DNA of 31,715 bases, from contig JAHZKM010000042.1 in NCBI GenBank assembly GCA_022600395.1, positions 1 to 31,715 of the forward strand, given 5' to 3'. Under the pieces are notes generated by a model. It worked only from the letters and a program-made list of their open reading frames with translations, had not been told where the DNA came from and did not search any database. Positions 1 through 8,498 of the stretch are shown in pieces. Numbering within the stretch: the first letter of the stretch is position 1; every line of letters starts with the position of its first letter. The stretch comes from Pseudomonadota bacterium. GTDB taxonomy: Bacteria; Pseudomonadota; Gammaproteobacteria; PS1; Pseudothioglobaceae. The position numbers were made by a program, and so were the translations under genes.

Positions 1-276
1 CTGAATATTTCTGAAAAACAGCTTGATTTTGTTAAAGATGTTAACAAAAAGTTAAAAAAACAAGGGCTTAGAGTGATTTCAGACTTGCGTAATGAGAAGA
101 TAGGCTTTAAAATACGCGAGCATTCTATGCAACGTTATCCGTATATTTTGGTGGCCGGCAAACGTGAAATGGAAAATAACGAGATTTCAGTGCGCAGACG
201 CGGCGGCGAAGATTTAGGTTCTATGTCGATCGAAGCGTTTGTGGCGCTAGTGAAAAAAGAAACAATAGAGGGATAA
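1..276 (+). CDS. thrS: Threonyl-tRNA synthetase, C-terminal fragment
   Basis: The reading frame is open from base 1 and ends at TAA 274-276, so only about the last 91 codons are here. The product charges tRNA-Thr with threonine; this part is the C-terminal anticodon-binding domain. The stretch [18 protein letters not shown], then [13 protein letters not shown] and [12 protein letters not shown], matches the end of bacterial ThrRS. The gene begins before the window. Apparent starts inside it (GTG at 73) are internal valines. The stop lies 2 nt before the infC start, so the two are almost certainly cotranscribed, in the usual thrS-infC-rpmI-rplT order. Confidence 0.95.
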   Translation: MNISEKQLDFVKDVNKKLKKQGLRVISDLRNEKIGFKIREHSMQRYPYILVAGKREMENNEISVRRRGGEDLGSMSIEAFVALVKKETIEG

Positions 277-281
277 TTATT
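267..281 (+). promoter_or_regulatory. infC ribosome binding site and ATT initiation codon
   Basis: AGAGGG (267-272) lies 6 nt before ATT (279-281). The site decides the infC start: the next in-frame conventional start (TTG 345) has no good Shine-Dalgarno sequence and would cut off conserved residues. In E. coli an AUU start on infC is the target of IF-3 autoregulation. Confidence 0.85.
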
Positions 282-812
282 AAAAAACCAAGTACTAAGA
301 ATAAAACTCGAGTTAACGACTATATTAGAGTTTCAGAAGTTCGATTGATTGATGCGCAAGGTGGGCAAGTTGGTATTGTTGATACTAATGAGGCCAAGCA
401 AAGAGCTAAAGAAGTTAATTTAGATTTGGTAGAGGTATCTCCGAATGCTGTACCACCTGTTTGTAAAATCATGGATTTTGGTAAATATCTTTATGAATTG
501 AAGCAGCAAAAGAAAGAAGCTAAAAAGAAACAAAAGAAAACCCAGGTTAAAACCATTAAATATCGCCCAGGAACAGAAGAAGGCGATTACCAAATTAAAT
601 TTAGAAATTTGGTCAAATTTTTAGATAATGGTGACAAGGTTAAAGTGAGTATTTGGTTCCGTGGTCGCGAAATGCAACACAGAGAACTAGGCATGGAAAT
701 GCTAGATAGAATTGAGAAAGATACAGAAGAATTTGCTAATGTAGAACAAAAAGCAAAGATGGAGGGTCGTCAGCTAGGCATGATGCTGGCACCCAAATCA
801 AAGAAGAAGTAA
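279..812 (+). CDS. infC: Translation initiation factor IF-3, rare ATT start
   Basis: IF-3 binds the 30S subunit, keeps it apart from 50S and checks start-codon/initiator tRNA pairing. An ATG/GTG/TTG-only search would start this gene at TTG 345, but that removes the conserved N-terminus. In frame, ATT at 279 gives a 177-aa protein beginning (M)[17 protein letters not shown], the expected IF-3 start, with AGAGGG at 267-272 as ribosome binding site 6 nt upstream. ATT is the known E. coli infC start and allows IF-3 to repress its own translation; the same autoregulation is inferred here. The N-domain ([21 protein letters not shown]), the lysine-rich linker and the C-domain ([26 protein letters not shown]) are all present. 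It starts 2 nt after thrS. Confidence 0.95.
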   Translation: MKKPSTKNKTRVNDYIRVSEVRLIDAQGGQVGIVDTNEAKQRAKEVNLDLVEVSPNAVPPVCKIMDFGKYLYELKQQKKEAKKKQKKTQVKTIKYRPGTEEGDYQIKFRNLVKFLDNGDKVKVSIWFRGREMQHRELGMEMLDRIEKDTEEFANVEQKAKMEGRQLGMMLAPKSKKK

Positions 813-972
813 CGATGCATTAAATGATACTGAGTTATTCAGTCTTTATCGTACCCAAGTGTACTGTTCAAGATTGAAAAGCCTTGTCTAATTTACACCT
901 CGTTATTTCTTCAGTTTTATAATAAGTTATTCATATGAATAACAAATATGTCCAAAGGACAAGGAGAAAATT
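813..972 (+). promoter_or_regulatory. Structured rpmI-rplT leader, possible L20 translational operator
   Basis: This 160-nt infC-rpmI gap is rich in potential structure. CCTTGTC at 882-888 is complementary to GACAAGG at 958-964, which contains most of the rpmI Shine-Dalgarno AAGGAG (961-966), so a long-range 7-bp helix would hide that site. Between them lie a perfect 18-nt palindrome (926-943) and, further upstream, the hairpins ACTGA/TCAGT (829-833/839-843, inside ACGAT/ATCGT) and GTAC/GTAC (851-854/861-864). In E. coli ribosomal protein L20 represses rpmI-rplT by binding a pseudoknot formed by similar long-range pairing with the rpmI start region. The equivalent role here is inference; the pairing is visible. 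Confidence 0.5.
926..943. repeat. Perfect 18-bp palindrome GTTATTCATATGAATAAC
   Basis: Both halves (GTTATTCAT/ATGAATAAC) match exactly with no spacer. It sits about 30 nt before the rpmI start, inside the putative operator leader. As RNA it could fold only with a few unpaired bases at the apex; as DNA it could bind a dimeric protein. It shares GTTATT...AATAAC half-sites with the palindrome at 28263-28278. Confidence 0.6.
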
Positions 973-1170
973 ATGCCGAAGTTAAAAACCAATAGAGGCG
1001 CTGCAAAACGCTTCAAAAAAACCGCAAAGGGCGGTTACAAATGTAAACACTCGCACTTACGTCATATCCTGACTAAAAAGAGCACTTCAAGAAAACGTGG
1101 TTTACGTTCACCTGATACTGTAGAGAAGGTAGATGTACCAATGGTTCGTAGAATGTTACCGTATAGTTAA
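973..1170 (+). CDS. rpmI: 50S ribosomal protein L35
   Basis: A 65-aa basic protein, the normal L35 length. It begins [17 protein letters not shown] and contains [20 protein letters not shown], both typical of bL35, a component of the large subunit. A strong AAGGAG at 961-966 lies 6 nt before the ATG and is predicted to pair with an upstream sequence. rplT follows after 13 nt, so the two are translated from one mRNA. Confidence 0.97.
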   Translation: MPKLKTNRGAAKRFKKTAKGGYKCKHSHLRHILTKKSTSRKRGLRSPDTVEKVDVPMVRRMLPYS

Positions 1171-1183
1171 AGGAGAATAGAAA

Positions 1184-1552
1184 ATGGCAAGAGTATCAAG
1201 AGGTGTGCAGGCGCACGCAAAACACAAAAAGATTTTAAAGAAAGCTAAAGGCTATTACGGTGCACGATCAAAAGTTTATCGTGTTGCTAAGCAAGCCGTT
1301 ATTAAGGCTGGTCAATATGCATACCGCGATCGTCGTCAGAAGCGTCGTCAGTTCCGAAGACTTTGGATTGTACGTATTAACGCAGAAGCTCGTAATTGTG
1401 GTTTAAGCTATTCAAGATTAATTGATGGCTTAAACAAAGCGGGTATCGAGATTGATCGTAAAGTTTTATCAGATATTGCAATTTTTGATAAAGCCGCATT
1501 CGCCAAGATTGCGGATCAGGCGAAAGAGGCCATTGCTAAAGCAGCCAAATAG
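1184..1552 (+). CDS. rplT: 50S ribosomal protein L20
   Basis: A 122-aa basic protein with the bL20 start [26 protein letters not shown] and the conserved core [27 protein letters not shown]20 is needed early in assembly of the large subunit and in E. coli is also the translational repressor of rpmI-rplT. AAGGAG precedes the ATG closely. A rho-independent terminator starts about 10 nt after the stop. Length and sequence are ordinary. Confidence 0.97.
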   Translation: MARVSRGVQAHAKHKKILKKAKGYYGARSKVYRVAKQAVIKAGQYAYRDRRQKRRQFRRLWIVRINAEARNCGLSYSRLIDGLNKAGIEIDRKVLSDIAIFDKAAFAKIADQAKEAIAKAAK

Positions 1553-1560
1553 CCAAACTT

Positions 1561-1587
1561 AAAGCCATGATTTATCATGGCTTTTTT
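1561..1587 (+). terminator. Rho-independent terminator/attenuator between rplT and pheS
   Basis: AAGCCATGA (1562-1570), loop TTTA, TCATGGCTT (1575-1583) form a perfect 9-bp stem followed by a T run. The pheS start is only 22 nt further on with no good promoter between, so this probably allows partial read-through, like the attenuator before pheST in E. coli. No pheM-like leader peptide was seen. Confidence 0.85.
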
Positions 1588-1608
1588 CATACCAAATTAT
1601 TAAACTAA

Positions 1609-2622
<1,014 letters not shown>

Positions 2623-2623
2623 T

Positions 2624-4987
2624 ATGAATATTTCAACATCTTGGTTACGTGAGTGGATCTCACCAGTTGTTACTGACGAAGTGCTCGCTGAGCAACTAAC
2701 AATGGCAGGTCTAGAAGTGGACGGCATTGAAACTGTTGCGCCTGCTTTTAGTAAGGTGGTAGTTGGTCATGTTGTGTCTTGTGAAAAACATCCAGATGCT
2801 GACAAGCTCAATCTGTGCCAAGTTGATGTAGGCTTAGAAGAGAATGTGCAAATCATTTGTGGTGCTAAAAATGTACGTACTGGGCTTAAAGTAATGGCCG
2901 CCTTAGTCGGTGCTAAACTGCCAGGTGATTTTAAAATTAAAAAAGCCAAGCTTCGTGGCGTTGAGTCGTTCGGCATGATTTGTTCTGAGTCAGAACTAGG
3001 GTTGAGCGACTCTTCTGATGGTATTGCTGAGCTAGATGTTGATGCGCCAATTGGCCAAAATATCAGAGAGTATTTGGATCTTGATGATCATATTATTGAG
3101 TTAGATATAACGCCTAATCGTGGCGATTGTTTCTCAGTGTTAGGTGTGGCGCGTGAAGTGAGCGCTAATTACAATATGGCATTTGTGATGCCAGAAATTC
3201 AGGTTAATGCATCTGGCGTGTCCAGTGTTAACACCAAAGTGAGTAACACCAAAGCTTGCCCAAAATACCTCACTCGAACTATTAAAGGGATTGACAATTC
3301 AGTTAAAACCCCGCAATGGATGGTGGACAAACTTACTCGTTCAGCCCAAGCAACACATTCACCTGTCGTTGATGTTACTAACTATGTATTAATGGAGCTA
3401 GGGCAGCCTATGCACGGCTTTGACTTGTCTAAGATTAGTGGAGACATTGAAGTTAGAAACGCTCGATCAGGTGAGACACTTGAGCTGCTTAATGATTCAA
3501 CAGTTGAGCTAAAAGCAGATACACTTGTTATTGCAGATGATCATTCTGTATTGGCTATAGCTGGTGTGATGGGTGGTGAGTCGAGCTCTACTCAGCCAAC
3601 TACCACTGATATTTTGTTAGAAAGTGCTTTTTTTGAGCCAGTATCACTCGCAGGAAAGGCGAGAAATTACGGCCTGCATACAGAGTCATCACTGCGCTTT
3701 GAGCGAGGCGTTGATTTTAACATTACTGAGTTGGCACTTGATCGTGCAGCACAATTGATCGTTGAAATATGTGGTGGTGAAGTAAGCGAAATAGCCAGTA
3801 GCGTTGACCAATCAGCTTTGCCAATACTCGATCCAATTACCATTAGCCAAGCTAAAATTCAAAAAGTTTTGGGTTTTGAGCTAGATAGTCAATGGATTGA
3901 AGAAAAATTCATCAATCTTGATTTTGAAATTAGCGACAAAACAGCTGACTCGTGGACCATTATTCCGCCAAGCTTTAGGTTCGATATTCGTATTCCTGCT
4001 GATTTAATTGAAGAATTGGCTCGACTTTATGGCTATGATAAGTTACCTGTGCAAAAGCTATCTTTAGATGCCAATATTAATGTTATTAAAGAAGCTCAAG
4101 TTGATAAATATGATGTCATGCAAGCTTTAGTGAGTCGCGGTTATCAAGAGGTTATTACTTATAGCTTTATTTCTGAAAAATATCAGGAATTCATCGATCC
4201 ATCTGCTCAGAAAATAACACTTTCAAATCCAATATCAGCTGATATGTCGACTATGCGTTCGTCACTTTGGGCCGGTCTTTTGCAAACAGTAGAATCGAAC
4301 CAAAGGCGTGGTCATACCGATGCAAGATTTTTTGAAATTGGTCTGTGTTTTGATGGTGTTCAAGCTGATCAGCAGTCAAATAAACTTGCAGGTGTTGTTT
4401 CAGGTAATCGGTTTAATGCTCAGTGGTCAGGCGAGACTCAAGCGTTAGATTTTTTTGATGCTAAAGCAGATCTTGAGTCGTTATTAAGTTTTACGTCAGC
4501 TAACTTTAGTTTTGAAGCAGGCGAGCATTCAGCCTTACAAAAAGGCCAAAGTGCGAAGATTAGTCTGAATGGCGATATTGTGGGTTGGATTGGTGCATTA
4601 TCGCCAACCCTCCAAAAAGAATTATCACTGCCTAAATGTTATTTGTATGAGGTTGATTTGGACGCTGTTCTCACAGGAAAAGTTGCCAAATATAAAGCTT
4701 TTTCATCTTATCAGCAAGTACAAAGAGATCTTGCAATTGTTGTTGATAAAGCAACGCCAGTTGCTCAGTTGACAGATGCAATCAACAATTTACAACAAGA
4801 GCATTTTATGGGCGTGAGCTTGTTTGATGTTTATGAAGGCGAGCACATCGACTCTAGCAAAAAGAGTGTTGCGCTTAATTTAAGCTATCAATCTCTAGAG
4901 GCTACCTTGGCAGATGACGAAGTCAATGCGAAGGTAGAAGAGGTGTTGACGCTAATGCAAGATAAATTTTCAGCTACTCTTCGATAA
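2624..4987 (+). CDS. pheT: Phenylalanyl-tRNA synthetase beta subunit
   Basis: A 787-aa beta subunit of PheRS, responsible for tRNA binding and editing of misacylated Tyr-tRNA. It starts MNISTSWLREWISPVV. Domains in order: EMAPII-like tRNA-binding OB fold (about 40-150, with HPDADKLNLCQVDVG and GAKNVRTGLKVMAALVGAKLPG), B3/4 editing domain (about 210-390, LMELGQPMHGFDL), B5 domain (about 400-480), an inactive class II core, and the C-terminal ferredoxin-fold anticodon-binding domain (about 695-787, SSYQQVQRDLAIVVD). Length is normal. The stop codon overlaps the ihfA start by one base (TAATG), implying coupled translation. Confidence 0.97.
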   Translation: MNISTSWLREWISPVVTDEVLAEQLTMAGLEVDGIETVAPAFSKVVVGHVVSCEKHPDADKLNLCQVDVGLEENVQIICGAKNVRTGLKVMAALVGAKLPGDFKIKKAKLRGVESFGMICSESELGLSDSSDGIAELDVDAPIGQNIREYLDLDDHIIELDITPNRGDCFSVLGVAREVSANYNMAFVMPEIQVNASGVSSVNTKVSNTKACPKYLTRTIKGIDNSVKTPQWMVDKLTRSAQATHSPVVDVTNYVLMELGQPMHGFDLSKISGDIEVRNARSGETLELLNDSTVELKADTLVIADDHSVLAIAGVMGGESSSTQPTTTDILLESAFFEPVSLAGKARNYGLHTESSLRFERGVDFNITELALDRAAQLIVEICGGEVSEIASSVDQSALPILDPITISQAKIQKVLGFELDSQWIEEKFINLDFEISDKTADSWTIIPPSFRFDIRIPADLIEELARLYGYDKLPVQKLSLDANINVIKEAQVDKYDVMQALVSRGYQEVITYSFISEKYQEFIDPSAQKITLSNPISADMSTMRSSLWAGLLQTVESNQRRGHTDARFFEIGLCFDGVQADQQSNKLAGVVSGNRFNAQWSGETQALDFFDAKADLESLLSFTSANFSFEAGEHSALQKGQSAKISLNGDIVGWIGALSPTLQKELSLPKCYLYEVDLDAVLTGKVAKYKAFSSYQQVQRDLAIVVDKATPVAQLTDAINNLQQEHFMGVSLFDVYEGEHIDSSKKSVALNLSYQSLEATLADDEVNAKVEEVLTLMQDKFSATLR

Positions 4988-5271
4988 TGTCACTCAGTAA
5001 AAAAGATATTGCCGACGCATTAGTTCGTGAGATTGAAATAACACATGCGCAAGCACTTCAATTAACCAACGACTTTTTTAATCAAATCAGATTAACACTT
5101 GCGTCTGGGGAAGAAGTCAAACTATCTAGTTTTGGTAATTTCATCCTAAGAGAGAAAGCTGCCCGCCCAGGTCGAAACCCTAAAACAGGAGAAGCGGTAG
5201 AGATATCAGCGCGAAAAGTAGTTAATTTTAAAGCAGGACCCAAGCTTAAGAAGCTTACTCAAGCTGGCTAG
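4987..5271 (+). CDS. ihfA: Integration host factor alpha subunit
   Basis: A 94-aa DNA-bending protein of the HU/IHF family; with IhfB it bends specific sites in recombination, replication and promoter control. It has SLSKKDIADALV at the N-terminus, the beta-arm segment with GRNPKTGE, and ARKVVNFKAGPKLKK at the end. The subunit call (alpha, not beta or HU) rests on the pheT-ihfA order found across Gammaproteobacteria. It is the last gene of the operon and converges on an unknown gene 7 nt away; no terminator is visible between them. Confidence 0.93.
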   Translation: MSLSKKDIADALVREIEITHAQALQLTNDFFNQIRLTLASGEEVKLSSFGNFILREKAARPGRNPKTGEAVEISARKVVNFKAGPKLKKLTQAG

Positions 5272-5278
5272 TTAGCTG

Positions 5279-5749
5279 TTAATCTGAAATAGCATTCATA
5301 AAACCTTTTAAAACTGGCATAACCTTGTCAACAATTTTCTGATTTTTTTCGTTATTATTGACATGTCCTTTAATAATCTTTTGCGTATCTAGTAACTTTG
5401 TTTGATAATCATCATCAATCTCAAAATTGATAAAATAAAAGCCTTTGGCTTTATCTCTTACTGATCTGACAGATAAAAAGTCGGTTTCCCAAGCAAGTTC
5501 AGCCGTGTACACTGCATTAGATTCTGTCGTATCTTTTTGCAATAAAATAATAGTACCGCCAAAATGAAAAATAAAATGACTAGCGCCACAATTCGAAGCC
5601 GGGCTTGCGGTAAGCTCTCCACTTTCTAATGCATCAGCAATTTGCTTTAATTGTGTGTTGTTAAGTTGGATGTATTTGGCATCTAAATAGTCATCAATAT
5701 TGGTATCTGGATGGTTGTTTTGAATATACTCAACTAGCTTATTTAACAT
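5279..5749 (-). CDS. Unrecognised 156-aa soluble protein
   Basis: I do not recognise this family. The protein is acidic to neutral, has no signal peptide or membrane segment, and looks like a compact alpha/beta fold: a helical N-terminus (MLNKLVEYIQNNHPD), a beta-rich middle (SHFIFHFGGTIILLQKD, AVYTAELAWETDF, KGFYFINFEID) and a C-terminal helix (VDKVMPVLKGFMNAISD). Its only cysteine is in SNCGAS. AGGAT lies before the ATG. A promoter with TATAAT at 5785-5780 and CTAACA at 5808-5803 (17-bp spacer) is plausible, so it is probably monocistronic. It converges on ihfA. Codon use looks like that of its neighbours. Confidence 0.7.
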   Translation of the reverse strand: MLNKLVEYIQNNHPDTNIDDYLDAKYIQLNNTQLKQIADALESGELTASPASNCGASHFIFHFGGTIILLQKDTTESNAVYTAELAWETDFLSVRSVRDKAKGFYFINFEIDDDYQTKLLDTQKIIKGHVNNNEKNQKIVDKVMPVLKGFMNAISD

Positions 5750-5779
5750 GAGAATCCTATTTGTAAATTAAACAGAGGA

Positions 5780-5808
5780 ATTATACCCGATTCCAGTTTT
5801 GTTGTTAG
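5780..5808 (-). promoter_or_regulatory. Putative promoter of the 156-aa gene
   Basis: On the minus strand CTAACA (5808-5803), a 17-nt spacer and a consensus TATAAT (5785-5780) lie about 30 nt before the ATG at 5749. The 27-bp tandem repeat array begins at the upstream edge of the -35 box. Confidence 0.5.
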
Positions 5809-5888
5809 ACTGCTGTTTAGCGCTTGTCCGTTTGGACTGCTGTTTAGCGCTTGTCCGTTTGGACTGCTGTTTATCGCCTGTCTAATGA
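5808..5888. repeat. Three-copy 27-bp tandem repeat at the 3' end of perM
   Basis: Units lie at 5808-5834, 5835-5861 and 5862-5888. The first two are identical (start GACTGCTGTTTAGCG, end GTCCGTTTG); the third differs in its second half, which is the last codons of perM. Every unit carries the minus-strand TAA used as the perM stop (5873-5871), and because 27 is a multiple of three the extra TAAs (5846-5844, 5819-5817) are in frame. Each unit also has GGAC...GTCC inverted ends and AGCGCT. It looks like tandem duplication of the gene end by slippage. Confidence 0.85.
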
Positions 5889-6947
5889 GTCTGCGTACTT
5901 AATAGCATAGACGTCAAAGATACTGATGGCCATAGCTGCAATAATTGGCCCTATAAATAAACCTAAAACGCCAAATTGAATAATTCCAGCCAAGGTTGAT
6001 AAAACTGTAATTAAAGTATGGTCTAATGGGCTAGATTGCTGACTATATTGAGTAAACTTTTGAATAATTAAGGGTCTGACAAAATGATCAACAATAATTC
6101 CAATAAATACAGCACCAAACACAACAATTATTAAGGCTTCTGTTGTTTGCCCTTGTGCATAAAGATAAATACTTAATGGTAACCAAATAATTAGTCCGCC
6201 AAGTACCGGAATGAAGCTGGCAAGCGCCATAGCAATACCGAAATACAAACCTGGCAAGCCTATTATTGTTACTGCAATAGCAAATAAAATTCCTTGTAAT
6301 AGTGCAATACTAAAGACACTACCTACTAATGTAATAGATAGACTTGAAAATTGTTTTAAAAGAATGTCATCCAAGTGATTCTCTAAAGGCGAAAGATCTT
6401 TGAGACGCTTAATTGTGTTTTTGCCGTCTATATAAAAGTAGTAAAGGGCAAAAATGCTAATCACTAAGAAGAGTATAAAATTCGAGGATAAGGATAATAT
6501 GCTGCTCAAAATAACCACTGAAAAATCTTTAATACTAATTAATAACCCTTCTAAATTATTATTGGCTGCTGTGCTTAGTGTCGCTTTAAGTGATTCAGGA
6601 AAAGGTAGCCCGAGAATAGTTTTTTCAAGCAATTGACGGCTTTTTTCAAGGCTAAAGTCGGTGTTAATGGTTTGAATCAATGTGGAGATTTCAAGTCCGC
6701 TAATTAGCAAAATATAGCTCAGTGGTAGAATAAGAATAGTGGTTACTAATAGCGTCATTACTAGCGCTGCATTATTAGCAGATAGGCGATTTTTGAGTTG
6801 GCTGTATTGAGAAAAGGTAGCGATAGCAATAAGCAGTGCTAAGAATAAAGCGGGTATAAAAGGCATTAATAGCCAAATAAGTCCACCAAGGGCAAGTAGC
6901 AATAAGCTCAGCATAAAGCCATGTTCGTAGGGGGCTTGGTTTTTCAT
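5871..6947 (-). CDS. perM: AI-2E/PerM family inner-membrane protein
   Basis: A 358-aa polytopic membrane protein of the AI-2E (formerly UPF0118/DUF20) family, whose members include PerM and TqsA; the substrate cannot be told from sequence. About eight hydrophobic segments are visible: a pair near residues 14-45, one at 60-85, one at 150-170, then a cluster from 205 to 345. The family region around GLPGLYFGIAMALASFIPVLGG and the C-terminal GVLGLFIGPIIAAMAISIFDVY are diagnostic. It is the last gene of alkD-NIF3-like-perM, 5 nt after its neighbour. The C-terminus DSLDRR lies in the third unit of a tandem repeat. Confidence 0.85.
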   Translation of the reverse strand: MKNQAPYEHGFMLSLLLLALGGLIWLLMPFIPALFLALLIAIATFSQYSQLKNRLSANNAALVMTLLVTTILILPLSYILLISGLEISTLIQTINTDFSLEKSRQLLEKTILGLPFPESLKATLSTAANNNLEGLLISIKDFSVVILSSILSLSSNFILFLVISIFALYYFYIDGKNTIKRLKDLSPLENHLDDILLKQFSSLSITLVGSVFSIALLQGILFAIAVTIIGLPGLYFGIAMALASFIPVLGGLIIWLPLSIYLYAQGQTTEALIIVVFGAVFIGIIVDHFVRPLIIQKFTQYSQQSSPLDHTLITVLSTLAGIIQFGVLGLFIGPIIAAMAISIFDVYAIKYADSLDRR

Positions 6948-6952
6948 GATAA

Positions 6953-7261
6953 TTAATATTCCATTTTAATAATGTTGTAAGCTACCTGCTCGTAAGGATG
7001 GGAGAATTTCATCGCTTTAATGGCCAAATCAAGATTGTCATCAACGCAGAGCATTTCAACTTTATATTCTTCTATGGCTTCTAATTCACCCAGCAGTCCA
7101 ATAGCGGGCTGTGCCTCATTAATGGGTTTGAACTGTCCCATGCCAATTGTTTGCCAGGCGCATTGTTCGTAGTTATCAAATTGGCCGGCACCTGCGTCAA
7201 ACATTGCATTTTTGACAATTTCCAAGTCGGCCTCTGGCACATAAAAACTAATTTGATACAT
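6953..7261 (-). CDS. Stand-alone NIF3/YqfO insert-like small protein
   Basis: A 102-aa protein beginning MYQISFYVPEADLEIVKNAMFDAGAGQFDNYEQC and ending PYEQVAYNIIKMEY. This is the PII/CutA-like ferredoxin fold found as an insert in larger NIF3/YqfO proteins and as a separate short protein in many Gammaproteobacteria. The conserved GAGQFDNYEQCAWQT and HPYEQVAY segments are present; the metal-binding NIF3 core is absent, as expected for the short form. The biochemical function is unknown. It lies 1 nt after alkD and 5 nt before perM, so it is translated from the same mRNA. Confidence 0.75.
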   Translation of the reverse strand: MYQISFYVPEADLEIVKNAMFDAGAGQFDNYEQCAWQTIGMGQFKPINEAQPAIGLLGELEAIEEYKVEMLCVDDNLDLAIKAMKFSHPYEQVAYNIIKMEY

Positions 7262-7262
7262 G

Positions 7263-7967
7263 TTAAAAAATTCCTTTTAAATACGCTTTTCGCTCAATTT
7301 CATCCATATGTTCAATCGCATATCTTAAAGTAGTTCTTGGAAGTTGTGCGTAATTTTCTCTTAAGAAAGCTTTGCATAGGTTGTTATTTTTCTTGTAAAC
7401 CTCCCTTAGCATCCAGCCTACTGCCTTGTGAATAAGATCTTCATGATCGTTTAACAACAGTTTACCAATGGATAAAGTAGGACTAAATTCACCTTGTTTA
7501 ATAAAAGCAAAAGTGGCCACAATAGCAATACGTTTTTTCCATAAATTGTCTGATTGGGACAAATCAAAAAGTAGGGGTAATTTGTCTTGATGATGGAAAA
7601 TATAATCACCCATAACCTGAGGTGTTGAATAATCAACCAGATCCCAGTTGTTGACTGTATGAATATTTTTAAGATAATAACCAAACACTTTGTCTTGCTG
7701 ACCAGCTTGATATTGCTTAACCAATATGATCAATCCGCAATAACGAACTTCATGAATAGGATGGTTGATCAACTGACTTATTTGCTCAAAAGCAATATTT
7801 TTAAAGTATTGCTTAGCGATTTGACGAGTATACGCAACACGAACCCCTATAAATTGGTCGTTTTCAGCATATTGCCCTAGGCCAGTTTTAAAGTACACCT
7901 CATTTTGTTTTTTTCGTTCAGCAGTTGCAAAAGATTTTAGTTCTGCAATAATTTTATTAGCGCTCAT
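7263..7967 (-). CDS. alkD: AlkD-type DNA alkylation repair glycosylase
   Basis: A 234-aa all-helical HEAT-repeat DNA glycosylase that removes alkylated bases such as 3-methyl- and 7-methylpurines without flipping them. Residues equivalent to the lesion-contacting Trp, Asp, Arg and Trp of Bacillus cereus AlkD appear in NNWDLVD, LWKKRIAIV and GWMLREVYK. The repeated helical pattern and HEVRYCGLIIL segment fit the family. It is the first gene of a minus-strand operon with the NIF3-like gene and perM. It is divergent from msrA, only 39 nt away, so both alkylation repair and methionine repair share one short regulatory region. Confidence 0.88.
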   Translation of the reverse strand: MSANKIIAELKSFATAERKKQNEVYFKTGLGQYAENDQFIGVRVAYTRQIAKQYFKNIAFEQISQLINHPIHEVRYCGLIILVKQYQAGQQDKVFGYYLKNIHTVNNWDLVDYSTPQVMGDYIFHHQDKLPLLFDLSQSDNLWKKRIAIVATFAFIKQGEFSPTLSIGKLLLNDHEDLIHKAVGWMLREVYKKNNNLCKAFLRENYAQLPRTTLRYAIEHMDEIERKAYLKGIF

Positions 7968-8006
7968 CGACTATACTATGGGTTTTTATTAAGAGTTTAA
8001 TCATAC

Positions 8007-8498
8007 ATGCAAACAACGTATTTTGCCGGTGGATGTTTTTGGTGTGTTGAAGCAATATTTCAGCGTATTTCAGGTGTGACGAGCGTGGTATCTGGCTATT
8101 GTAATGGACATACTCAAAACCCTAGTTACGCAGATATTTGTACAGGTAGTACGGGTCATGCTGAGGTGGTTAAAATTGTATTTGACGAAAAAAAGGTAAC
8201 ATTTCAACAATTATTAGCTGTATTTTTTGACACACATGATGCTACGACATTGAATCAGCAAGGTAATGACAAAGGCACGCAATATCGATCAGCCATATTT
8301 TATGAAGATATCGAACAAAAAAATATAGCACAGCAATATAGCCAAACATTGGGTGATAATATTGTGACAGAAGTGAGCGCTCTGGATGTGTTTTATCCAG
8401 CGGAAAACTACCATCAAAACTACTTTAACAACAACCCTGATCAAGCTTATTGCAGAATGCTAATTGCACCCAAACTCAATAAATACTTTCACTCATGA
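8007..8498 (+). CDS. msrA: Peptide methionine-S-sulfoxide reductase MsrA
   Basis: A 163-aa enzyme that reduces methionine-S-sulfoxide in proteins. The active-site GGCFWCVE motif places the catalytic Cys at residue 10, with a second Cys at 13. [29 protein letters not shown] and the C-terminal [10 protein letters not shown] are all conserved, as is a possible recycling Cys in QAYCRM. It starts directly at the catalytic domain, so it is cytosolic. A TATACT at 7972-7977 may be the -10 of its promoter. Its stop overlaps the next gene by 4 nt (ATGA). The window has a second, fused MsrA at 17050. Confidence 0.95.
   Translation: MQTTYFAGGCFWCVEAIFQRISGVTSVVSGYCNGHTQNPSYADICTGSTGHAEVVKIVFDEKKVTFQQLLAVFFDTHDATTLNQQGNDKGTQYRSAIFYEDIEQKNIAQQYSQTLGDNIVTEVSALDVFYPAENYHQNYFNNNPDQAYCRMLIAPKLNKYFHS

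Noticed and set aside
5808..5888. Possible short CRISPR array
   Set aside because: Units are directly joined with no unique spacers, and no cas gene is near; it is a simple tandem duplication of a gene end.
5862..5888. Frameshift or truncation of perM at the repeat
   Set aside because: The encoded protein has the full family length and the stop lies after the conserved C-terminal membrane segment.
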